The notes beneath the pieces were generated by a model that had not been told where the DNA came from, searched no databases, and saw only the letters and a program-made list of their open reading frames with translations. From positions 1 to 64,000 of the forward strand of contig JBBQDN010000006.1 in the NCBI GenBank assembly GCA_038319685.1: DNA of 64,000 nt, written 5' to 3'. A program made the position numbers and the translations under genes. This DNA is from UBA6022 sp038319685 (lineage in GTDB: Bacteria; Patescibacteriota; Saccharimonadia; Saccharimonadales; Saccharimonadaceae). This document shows positions 17,527 to 24,118 of this stretch, in pieces. How positions within the stretch are numbered: position 1 is the first letter of the stretch; every line of letters begins with the position of its first letter.

Positions 17527-19350
17527 TTAGTTTTTTGAGTTGCGTTTGCGCTTGTTTGGGTCAAGGAATCGTTTACGAAGGCGAAGTGATTTTGGCGTGA
17601 CTTCGAGTAGCTCGTCGTCTTCGATAAAGTCGATACACTGTTCCAGACTAAGGTCAGTAAATGGTGTCAACTGAATCGTGCCGTCGCTTGATGACGTACG
17701 CATGTTTGTCAGCTGTTTGCCACGACAAACATTAACATCGAGGTCGCCGCTACGGTTATAAACACCGACGATCATACCTTGATAAACAGTCGTGCCTGGT
17801 CCGACATACAGTTCGCCACGCGCAGATGCATTATCGAGTGCAAAGGCCGTTGTGGCACCCGCTTCGGTGGCAATAAGCGCACCGTTACGAAGTTGTTGCA
17901 GTTTTGGACCGAGTGGTTGGTACCCGTGTGGCAAGCTGTTCATGATGATCGTTCCCTTGGTTGCGGTAAGCAGAAGGTTACGAAGACCAATCAGTGCGCG
18001 TGTTGGTAAAATGTACGTGCTGCGTGAAGTTCCGCTACTGGTCTGTTCTTGTTTGACCATAGCAGCGCGGCGCGCACCAAGTTCTTGACTGACTGCGCCG
18101 AGGAATTCAGGGGCAACTTCAACCAACAGTTCTTCGACCGGTTCCATTGTTTTGCCGTCTTCTTCGATAGTGACCACTTGTGGGCGACCGACTTCGAATT
18201 CAAAATCTTCACGGCGAAGAGCTTCGATCAAAACCGAAAGGTGCAATTCACCACGACCACTCACCGTAAAGCCAATACCGTCTTCTTCGACACGAAGTGA
18301 CACGTTGGTTTCAAGTTCACGTTTAAGTCGATCACCGATTTGGCGTGACGTATTGAATGATGCTTCCTTGCCTTTAAGCGGGCTGGTGTTTGGACCAAGG
18401 TACATACTGATTGTTGGAGCTTCAACATCAATGACTGGAAGCGCTTCTGGGTGTTCTTTGTCGGCAATCGTTTCACCGATATGCGCGTCACCGATACCTG
18501 TTAGGGCAACAATGTCACCCGCGCCAGCTGCATCGATTTCTTCACGGTTCAGGCCACGGTAGCCAAATACTTTGTCGATTTTACTCGGTACAATTGTTCC
18601 ATCACGTTTAATAAGGACAACGGGGGTGCCTTTTTTGACATCACCACGAGTAATACGACCGATCGCATATTTACCTTGGAATGTATCATACTGAAGTGAC
18701 GTCACGAGAAGCTGGAATGGCTTGTCGACTTCAACCGTTGGCGCAGGAATATCACTGATAATCGCGTCAAAAATAGGTGTTAGATCGGTGTGTTCTGACA
18801 TATTGTCAGGCAGGTGGGTCCAGGCTTTGCCTTCGCGGCCAATTGCATAGTACACAGGATAGTGTAATTGACTGTCATCAATCGCAAGTTCCAAAAACAG
18901 ATCAGACACTTCGTCAATTACTTCATCAATACGACGAGATGGTTTGTCGATTTTGTTGATAATAACCACTGGTTTGAGGCCAAGTTCAAGGGCTTTACTT
19001 AAGACGAATTTCGTCTGTGGCATCGGACCTTCTTGGGCATCAACAACTAGTAGGACACCGTCGGCCATATTGAGAGTACGCTCAACTTCACCCGAGAAAT
19101 CAGCGTGACCTGGAGTGTCGATAATGTTAATTTTGTAGTCACCGTGATAGATCGATGTCTGTTTGGCAGTAATCGTAATACCACGTTCGTGTTCCTGGTC
19201 ACCGCTGTCCATGATCAAATCTTGTGACATTTCGGCTTGGTTATCACGGAATGTGTTACTTTGTTTTAATAGCCCATCAACCATCGTGGTTTTACCATGG
19301 TCGACGTGGGCAATAATTGCGATATTGCGAATAAGTTTTGGGTCTCTCAT
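17527..19350 (-). CDS. typA: Ribosome-associated GTPase TypA/BipA
   Basis: The protein is about 607 residues from the ATG at 19350 (MRDPKLIRNIAIIAHVDHGK); a longer in-frame extension to 19428 is not supported. The GTPase domain has AHVDHGKTT (G1), RGITI (G2), DTPGHADF (G3) and NKIDKPS (G4). EF-G-like domains and the BipA-specific C-terminal domain follow. It binds ribosomes and affects assembly and stress adaptation. Its leader carries a six-codon upstream frame that overlaps the start, with the only good ribosome-binding site in front of it. The gene ends at a clear terminator. Confidence 0.95.
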   Translation of the reverse strand: MRDPKLIRNIAIIAHVDHGKTTMVDGLLKQSNTFRDNQAEMSQDLIMDSGDQEHERGITITAKQTSIYHGDYKINIIDTPGHADFSGEVERTLNMADGVLLVVDAQEGPMPQTKFVLSKALELGLKPVVIINKIDKPSRRIDEVIDEVSDLFLELAIDDSQLHYPVYYAIGREGKAWTHLPDNMSEHTDLTPIFDAIISDIPAPTVEVDKPFQLLVTSLQYDTFQGKYAIGRITRGDVKKGTPVVLIKRDGTIVPSKIDKVFGYRGLNREEIDAAGAGDIVALTGIGDAHIGETIADKEHPEALPVIDVEAPTISMYLGPNTSPLKGKEASFNTSRQIGDRLKRELETNVSLRVEEDGIGFTVSGRGELHLSVLIEALRREDFEFEVGRPQVVTIEEDGKTMEPVEELLVEVAPEFLGAVSQELGARRAAMVKQEQTSSGTSRSTYILPTRALIGLRNLLLTATKGTIIMNSLPHGYQPLGPKLQQLRNGALIATEAGATTAFALDNASARGELYVGPGTTVYQGMIVGVYNRSGDLDVNVCRGKQLTNMRTSSSDGTIQLTPFTDLSLEQCIDFIEDDELLEVTPKSLRLRKRFLDPNKRKRNSKN

Positions 19351-19380
19351 AAAAATATACCCATTTCTGATGGGCTCCTC
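19347..19380 (-). promoter_or_regulatory. typA leader: hairpin and coupled short upstream ORF
   Basis: On the minus strand GAGGAG (19375-19380) is followed ten bases later by an ATG at 19364 that opens a five-residue frame (MGIFL). Its TGA overlaps the typA ATG as ATGA. A small CCCAT/ATGGG hairpin spans the upstream start. The layout suggests that typA is translated by re-initiation after the short frame. Confidence 0.45.
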
Positions 19381-19438
19381 TGTATATAGTATAGCAAAAA
19401 GGTAGCCCTTTGACCACCCCTGAATCATTTTGGTGGAG

Positions 19439-20218
19439 CTATGATGCCAACGAAGCGATCACTTCTTGTAGCTCGGCGATAGCACCTGGCGTCGCTCGGT
19501 TCCTATGAGTTTCGCCGCTGGATTTTACTAATACGATGCGTGATCCCGCTACAGTTGGAGCGATTTCACTATACGGAAACAGGCTATCGTATTCGGCTGC
19601 ATAAATTGTCACTGGCAGTTTATAAGCCAGTTTTATCGCTTGCTCGGACACATCTTGATTAGCACCGATAGTATAGTCAGAACGAATACGTCGTAGTGAC
19701 AGGAGTGAGTATTTGATAATTTCATACAGCGTCGTACGATTCCCTGCAATCCGTAACGACTGATGAGAATGTTTCCAAAACAATCGAGAGCGCCTTAAAA
19801 GTTCGTGGTACCTTTGATCAGATGTATCACCGAGAGCTGATTTGTTAAAGCCGAGTGGTTGAAGTAGTGTCACCGAACGGAAATGGTCGGGATATTGATA
19901 CGCGGCCGCGACAACCGCTGGTGCAGCCTGCGATTCAGCAATCACGTGGTATTTTTTTGTCCCAAGTGTCTCAATTACCTTGAGGACACAGTGAACCGAC
20001 TCTTTTTCAAGATGCTGATGAGTAAAACGGTGGTACGGAAAAGCTCCGACGGTTGCAACATTGTCTGGTACAAGACGACTTATTTTTGTTAAATTTTTCC
20101 CTGTTTGGCCGACACCTAAGAAAACGATCGTATCAACCGCTAGGGGTGGCGTTACATACGTCACTCGTGCAGTAGTATCTATTGCTATGTAGTGGTGATC
20201 AAGATTTTTATTGGACAT
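19439..20218 (-). CDS. Alpha/beta-hydrolase-like protein
   Basis: This 259-residue protein has an alpha/beta-hydrolase layout. A beta-strand (TIVFLGVGQTGKNL) sits where the oxyanion turn is expected, and the nucleophile-elbow-like HVIAESQAAPAVVAAAY lies near residue 114. VTIYAAEYDSLFPYSEIAP holds a candidate acid, and ETHRNR near the C-terminus may hold the histidine. The elbow is E-S-Q-A-A rather than G-x-S-x-G, so catalysis is uncertain. It starts 12 bases after the CCA end of tRNA-Ala on the same strand and is probably co-transcribed with it. No signal peptide is seen. Confidence 0.65.
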   Translation of the reverse strand: MSNKNLDHHYIAIDTTARVTYVTPPLAVDTIVFLGVGQTGKNLTKISRLVPDNVATVGAFPYHRFTHQHLEKESVHCVLKVIETLGTKKYHVIAESQAAPAVVAAAYQYPDHFRSVTLLQPLGFNKSALGDTSDQRYHELLRRSRLFWKHSHQSLRIAGNRTTLYEIIKYSLLSLRRIRSDYTIGANQDVSEQAIKLAYKLPVTIYAAEYDSLFPYSEIAPTVAGSRIVLVKSSGETHRNRATPGAIAELQEVIASLAS

Positions 20219-20230
20219 AATGAATCAATT

Positions 20231-20307
20231 TGGTGGAGTGTACCGGATTCGAACCGGTCGCCTCTTCGCTGCCAGCGAAGCGCTCTAGCCAAATGAGCTA
20301 ACACCCC
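20231..20307 (-). tRNA. tRNA-Ala (GGC)
   Basis: The tRNA has acceptor GGGGTGT/ACACTCC with one G-U pair, discriminator A and encoded CCA. The anticodon loop is CTGGCAG and the T-loop is TTCGAAT. Its first 23 bases are also the last codons and stop of the upstream protein gene on the same strand, and the hydrolase gene follows 12 bases later. The tRNA must therefore be processed from a messenger-like transcript. Confidence 0.95.
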
Positions 20308-20986
20308 ATATTTTTTGCTGGTATAACCGTGCTATCGAATCCAATTCTAACTGAATATCAGTACTGCTGCAACTGATAACACACACGCCCTTGTAATCAG
20401 GATTGACTGTCGCTTTCCCGATTGTTCTTTTGTCGGGAGAAGATTGATAAAATGCTGATTCGAGTATTCCCAATTCGCTAGACCAGTAAGACCTTAGTGC
20501 TGATATGTCCTGATCAGCCCTACATTGAACTCTGGCATGAAAATCACTACGCTTTTTATCGTAACGACGCTCAAGTAGACATATATACAGTTTCAAGATT
20601 GCAGCGTCAGAACTCCCCAACGCTAGTCCTCGATAACTTTTATACTTCGACCCCTCCCCGAGATATAGCATTGCTAAATATATTTTTTCACTATTCTGTA
20701 CACATTCGATCTCGATCACTTTATTCGCAGTGTCTAGAATAGCCTGGAACCTCGCATCCAAAATTCTCTTATTAGCATCTAGCGCACTCGCCCGCGCACC
20801 TTCTAGTAATTTCAATACGTATACCTTATGCCTCGCGGACGATTCTGTAGATAAAACTATGTCTTTGCATATATAACTCATGGTACCCTTGGGAATATCT
20901 TGTCCTATCACGTTGCATATCTCGGTATATGTCCTGCCCGTCGAACGCAACTGCCGTATTCTTTCACGTATTTTCGGGTTGATCAT
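20285..20986 (-). CDS. HTH plus LAGLIDADG-like (homing-endonuclease-related) protein ending inside tRNA-Ala
   Basis: The 233-residue protein begins with a resolvase-type helix-turn-helix (KIRERIRQLRSTGRTYTEIC). The middle holds IYLAMLYLGEGSKYKS and ALGSSDAAILKLYICLLERR, a pattern like single LAGLIDADG repeats ('LYxGEGSK', 'NSDPxxLKxFLxxL') found near tRNA and mobile genes. The TAG stop lies in the D-arm of tRNA-Ala, so its last seven codons are tRNA sequence. A TAATAT box sits 6 bases before the ATG. It may be a domesticated or former tRNA-targeting homing enzyme; nuclease activity is not shown. Confidence 0.65.
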   Translation of the reverse strand: MINPKIRERIRQLRSTGRTYTEICNVIGQDIPKGTMSYICKDIVLSTESSARHKVYVLKLLEGARASALDANKRILDARFQAILDTANKVIEIECVQNSEKIYLAMLYLGEGSKYKSYRGLALGSSDAAILKLYICLLERRYDKKRSDFHARVQCRADQDISALRSYWSSELGILESAFYQSSPDKRTIGKATVNPDYKGVCVISCSSTDIQLELDSIARLYQQKIWGVSSFG

Positions 20987-21381
20987 ATTCGTATATTAGC
21001 ACAGTTAAACGTCGGTTCGAAAATTAATAAACAATATATCCGCTGACGCGGATATATTAGTTGGGCTGTTACGCGCCCACCCGGGGCGCGGCTTTTGTTT
21101 TAAAACTGTGTTTGTTTTGGTACTCGAGAGGCACCCCATAGGCGTACCAGCTTGAAGATGATTATGTACCATTACGTCGTAAAGCACAAGCTATTTCATG
21201 AAGATAAAAACCGCTTACGCTAGTATTGTTTTTAAAAATGTGCTTAAATAGCAGTGTTCAGAAGCATACGCGAAATAGAAAAACAGCGGACGCTTACCTT
21301 TATTAGGTAACTCCTTCTCGTTAACTATCGCCGCATGGTCGATCTGACGAAAGTTAGTAACAAGAAAGAGTACCTATTTTT
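20987..21381. other. Long intergenic stretch with hairpins, upstream of the RRM gene
   Basis: No convincing protein gene is seen. A perfect 11-bp inverted repeat (21033-21058, AATATATCCGC with a TGAC loop) is followed by a GC-rich stem CGCGCCC/GGGCGCG and then GCTTTTGTTTT, which looks like a + strand terminator or an attenuator. The last ~200 bases probably form the 5' leader of the RRM protein mRNA, which is common for cold-shock-like genes. I do not recognise an RNA family. Confidence 0.4.
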
Positions 21382-21729
21382 ATGGCACAACAAAATCTTT
21401 TCATCGGTAGCCTTGCTTACGCAACTACTGACGATAGTTTGAAAGCTCATTTTGAGCAAATCGGTGAAGTCGCTAGCGCACGTGTCATTACTGACCGTGA
21501 CAGTGGCCGATCTAAAGGCTTCGGTTTCGTCGAATTTACAGACGAAGCTAACAACCAAAAAGCTGTTGATCAGCTTGATGGTAAAGAGCTTGATGGCCGC
21601 GCTATCAGCGTTGGTCTTGCTCGTCCCAAAGAAGATCGCCCTAAACGCGACTTCGGCGGTGGCGGCGGCGACCGTGGTGGTGACCGCGGTGGCAACGGTG
21701 GCGGTTCATTCCGTCAGCGTAGCTGGTAG
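21382..21729 (+). CDS. RNA-binding protein with one RRM and a glycine-rich tail
   Basis: This 115-residue protein has a single RRM over about residues 4-80, with RNP2 LFIGSL and RNP1 KGFGFVEF. The tail is rich in Gly, Arg and Asp (FGGGGGDRGGDRGG) and ends in SFRQRSW. This is the layout of cyanobacterial-type Rbp proteins that act as RNA chaperones, often under cold stress. A weak AAAGAG lies upstream, at the end of a long leader that may carry the regulation. The gene ends at a very strong terminator. Confidence 0.9.
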   Translation: MAQQNLFIGSLAYATTDDSLKAHFEQIGEVASARVITDRDSGRSKGFGFVEFTDEANNQKAVDQLDGKELDGRAISVGLARPKEDRPKRDFGGGGGDRGGDRGGNGGGSFRQRSW

Positions 21730-21741
21730 TTTACTACCCGT

Positions 21742-21786
21742 ACACAATAAAATACCTCGTCCTAGTGGCGAGGTATTTTATTGTGT
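21742..21786. terminator. Strong bidirectional terminator
   Basis: An 18-bp perfect stem with a 9-base loop has the core ATACCTCG/CGAGGTAT and A/T-rich ends that serve both strands. It separates the RRM gene from the convergent PGPGW gene. Confidence 0.9.
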
Positions 21787-21795
21787 GTTCATATA

Positions 21796-22155
21796 CTATC
21801 TAAAGAGTGGTGATTTTACCCAGTCAAGTCCAAGATGAAGCCAGTCGTTAATCAGTCCGTAACCATTTAAAAGCCATATTGTAATAATAACGACGATAGC
21901 GGTGATTACCCAAATGGCTGCTTTAATAATAAACGGTTGACGCGCGAGCCATGCTTGCCATTCATCATACTTACCTTTTGCGACATCAAGTACTTTTTGC
22001 GCCCATGCAAATTCAGTCGCTAAGATGGCTAGTCCGGCAAATACAATCAACCATCCTGGTCCAGGGTACGGAATCGCAATGATTCCGATAACGAGCACGA
22101 CACCGCCAACGATGCCTATTGCGATCCGACGAAGTTGACGCTTGGTTTTGTGCAT
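21796..22155 (-). CDS. TIGR02611/PGPGW-type small membrane protein
   Basis: This 119-residue protein has the family signature IPYPGPGWLIVFAGLAILA, a cytoplasmic amphipathic stretch (AQKVLDVAKGKYDEWQAW) and further hydrophobic segments near residues 18-37, 36-52 and 75-95. It is probably a multi-pass inner-membrane protein. The role of the family is unknown. It lies 4 bases after a small LPxTG-like gene on the same strand, so the two form an operon. Confidence 0.8.
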   Translation of the reverse strand: MHKTKRQLRRIAIGIVGGVVLVIGIIAIPYPGPGWLIVFAGLAILATEFAWAQKVLDVAKGKYDEWQAWLARQPFIIKAAIWVITAIVVIITIWLLNGYGLINDWLHLGLDWVKSPLFR

Positions 22156-22159
22156 GACT

Positions 22160-22402
22160 CTATGCCTTGTTTCGTTTGTGACGACGTACGATTTTTGTCA
22201 CGATAAGAATCAACGCAGCAACAATCAGTGCAGCCCCTAACATAACCGGGATGAACCATGGTGAACCCGTATTAACAAGATTACCATTTGTCGGTGTCGT
22301 ACAGGTTGATGCCGATGTCGAACAGTCGTATGTACCGCTGTTATAGGCATCTGTTCCGTATGCAGCCGCAGCGAATGTAGGTTTATATGTATATGTATTC
22401 AT
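22160..22402 (-). CDS. Small surface protein with a sortase-like sorting signal (80 aa)
   Basis: The ATG has a good AAGGATG ribosome-binding site. The first half is small, polar and Tyr/Thr/Ser/Ala-rich, with two cysteines that could pair. The C-terminus has LVNTG, a single hydrophobic helix (WFIPVMLGAALIVAALILIV) and a basic tail (KIVRRHKRNKA). This is the order of an LPxTG-type cell-wall sorting signal, although an N-terminal signal peptide is not evident. No sortase gene is in the window. It could equally be a simple tail-anchored membrane protein. Confidence 0.6.
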   Translation of the reverse strand: MNTYTYKPTFAAAAYGTDAYNSGTYDCSTSASTCTTPTNGNLVNTGSPWFIPVMLGAALIVAALILIVTKIVRRHKRNKA

Positions 22403-22411
22403 AAATCATCC

Positions 22412-22440
22412 TTGTCATTTTAAAGCTTAAGTCTTATTAT
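22412..22440 (+). promoter_or_regulatory. Promoter of the tatA-tatC operon
   Basis: TTGTCA (22412-22417) and TATTAT (22435-22440) have a 17-base spacer. The leader of about 26 bases carries AAAGGAGG, so this operon uses a conventional leadered start, unlike many neighbours. Confidence 0.6.
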
Positions 22441-22472
22441 ATAGATAATAGACTAAAGGAGGAAAGAATACT

Positions 22473-22694
22473 ATGCAATTATCGCAATTTGCCGATATCC
22501 TGGGACTGGGAACACCTGAACTAATTATCATTTTGGTAATTATTTTGTTGATTTTCGGAGGAAGCCAATTACCAAAACTCGCACGAAACCTAGGTAGTTC
22601 AGCAAAAGAACTTCGCAAAGGACTCGATGAGTCAAAAGCTTCGTTCAAAAATGCCAACAACGACAACAAACCAGAATCTTCAGATAAGGTTTAG
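22473..22694 (+). CDS. tatA: Sec-independent protein translocase TatA
   Basis: This 73-residue protein has one N-terminal membrane helix (ELIIILVIILLIFGGSQLP), the FGGSQLPKLARNLG hinge and amphipathic helix, and a polar tail. That is the TatA/TatE pattern; TatB is usually longer. It forms the pore-like part of the twin-arginine pathway for folded proteins. A strong AAAGGAGG precedes the start. tatC follows 5 bases after the stop. Confidence 0.95.
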   Translation: MQLSQFADILGLGTPELIIILVIILLIFGGSQLPKLARNLGSSAKELRKGLDESKASFKNANNDNKPESSDKV

Positions 22695-22699
22695 TCCCT

Positions 22700-23764
22700 A
22701 TGGCAAAAAAGCGTGCGGCGGCTTCAATTCGGGAGCCGACACTTCATGATCACATTCGTGAGCTCCGTAATCGCATATTTTTCCTTGCGATTATATTTAT
22801 TGGAGTTTCAAGTGTCGCTTATAACTATAAAGAGCTGTTAATTCAGTTTTTATTAAGGCCACTTGGTGGTGAAAAACTTATCTACCTCAACCCAGGAGGT
22901 GGATTTAGTTTTATATTTACCGTTACTATGTATGTGGGTGCTGCGGTGACATTACCATTCGCTGTGTATCATTTGTATCGATTTGTTGCGCCTGCGCTTC
23001 CTAAAGGCGCCCAGAAACACTCTGCCCTCGTACTCCTTGCGTCATTGACATTATTACTTATCGGAGCAGGGTTTGGGTATTTTTATGCGATTCCAGGAGC
23101 GTTGAATTTTTTGAATAACTTCGCCGAGGGATACATCAACCCGTCTCTAACGGCTGATTCATACCTTAACTTTATACTTGCTTATACTGCAGGGCTCGGC
23201 ATGCTGTTCCAGCTGCCACTGATTTTGCTATTTATTCACTGGGTTCACCCGCTAAAACCCATTAATTTGCTGAAATTTGAACGATACATGGTACTTATCG
23301 CGTTTATTGCGGCCGCACTTATTACACCGACTCCCGATGCGCTAAACCAGACAATTATTGCCCTGCCGATTATACTTATGTACCAAGCGGGGGTAATTGC
23401 TGTCTCAATATCAGTCTATCGTTTAAAACGACGAACCAAAAAGGAACTCAGAAAAACCATAAAGCCAGAACAACAGCAACAGATAGCTATTGCTCGTACG
23501 CCAACACCTGCGCTTCCCCCTCAGGTAACTTTTCGCTCGGCCACTGTCGTACCAGTCACTATTTCCCAGCCTCCGCAAAAATTATCACCTCGTCGATCAT
23601 TTGATATTATCCCTAACAAATCAATTCAGCCGAAGCTTCCGCCCCAAAGAACTCGTCCTGCTGCTCAGATCAGAATACCTGATAGAACCATCGCTGGTCG
23701 CCCCGTACGGCGTACGCGTAATATCGATGGCGTATTCAATCATAATGTGGTAAAAATCTATTGA
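22700..23764 (+). CDS. tatC: Sec-independent protein translocase TatC with a long C-terminal extension
   Basis: This 354-residue protein has the six membrane helices of TatC. The cytoplasmic N-terminus HDHIRELRNRIFF and the ALITPTPDALNQTIIALPII region are typical. TatC normally ends near residue 250. Here about 110 extra residues follow, rich in Pro, Arg and Gln (PPQVTFRSATVVP; PPQRTRPAAQIRIP), probably disordered and cytoplasmic. The extension may be lineage-specific. The gene is the second of the tatA-tatC operon and is followed by a small protein with a Tat-like signal. Confidence 0.95.
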   Translation: MAKKRAAASIREPTLHDHIRELRNRIFFLAIIFIGVSSVAYNYKELLIQFLLRPLGGEKLIYLNPGGGFSFIFTVTMYVGAAVTLPFAVYHLYRFVAPALPKGAQKHSALVLLASLTLLLIGAGFGYFYAIPGALNFLNNFAEGYINPSLTADSYLNFILAYTAGLGMLFQLPLILLFIHWVHPLKPINLLKFERYMVLIAFIAAALITPTPDALNQTIIALPIILMYQAGVIAVSISVYRLKRRTKKELRKTIKPEQQQQIAIARTPTPALPPQVTFRSATVVPVTISQPPQKLSPRRSFDIIPNKSIQPKLPPQRTRPAAQIRIPDRTIAGRPVRRTRNIDGVFNHNVVKIY

Positions 23765-23830
23765 CGTACATTGCTATTAGCTTTACAATAAAAAACATAC
23801 ATAATAAATAAGCCTTTCAAAAGGAACACC

Positions 23831-24046
23831 ATGCTAAAAATACAAACAGAGAAAATTCTACAAAAAGAAATGGACCGCAAAGACTTCCTGCGTAACACGG
23901 GTATCGCATTTGGCGTACTGACCGGTATGGCTGCGCTCGTCGGTAAATTAAATCTCCTTACCGGAGAAACTAAAACTCAAACTGGAAGCCTATCATATGG
24001 TAGTTCTGCCTATGGTGGAGGTCCTTCAAGCAAAGCAACCTCGTAG
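23831..24046 (+). CDS. Small protein with a Tat-type signal sequence (71 aa)
   Basis: AAAGGAAC precedes the ATG at 23831. The N-terminus holds MDRKDFLRNTGIAFGVLTGM, which matches the (S/x)R(R/K)xFL pattern of a twin-arginine signal with Lys in the second position. A moderately hydrophobic stretch follows. The remaining ~35 residues are Gly/Ser/Thr/Tyr-rich and low in complexity (LSYGSSAYGGGPSSK). Its place directly after tatC suggests a substrate or partner of this translocase. No known family is recognised. Confidence 0.65.
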   Translation: MLKIQTEKILQKEMDRKDFLRNTGIAFGVLTGMAALVGKLNLLTGETKTQTGSLSYGSSAYGGGPSSKATS

Positions 24047-24071
24047 GTTTTATACCACCGACCAATTGTAT

Positions 24072-24106
24072 ACAAAAAACCAGCCAACCATGGGCTGGTT
24101 TTTTGT
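24072..24106. terminator. Bidirectional terminator
   Basis: A 14-bp stem (ACAAAAAACCAGCC and its complement) with a 7-base loop and T runs on both strands lies between the Tat cassette and the convergent ABC exporter. Confidence 0.9.
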
Positions 24107-24118
24107 AAGATTACTCAC

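Noticed and set aside
21005..21187. 60-codon minus-strand frame in the RRM leader region
   Set aside because: It spans the GC-rich stem, has no ribosome-binding site and shows no protein-like pattern.
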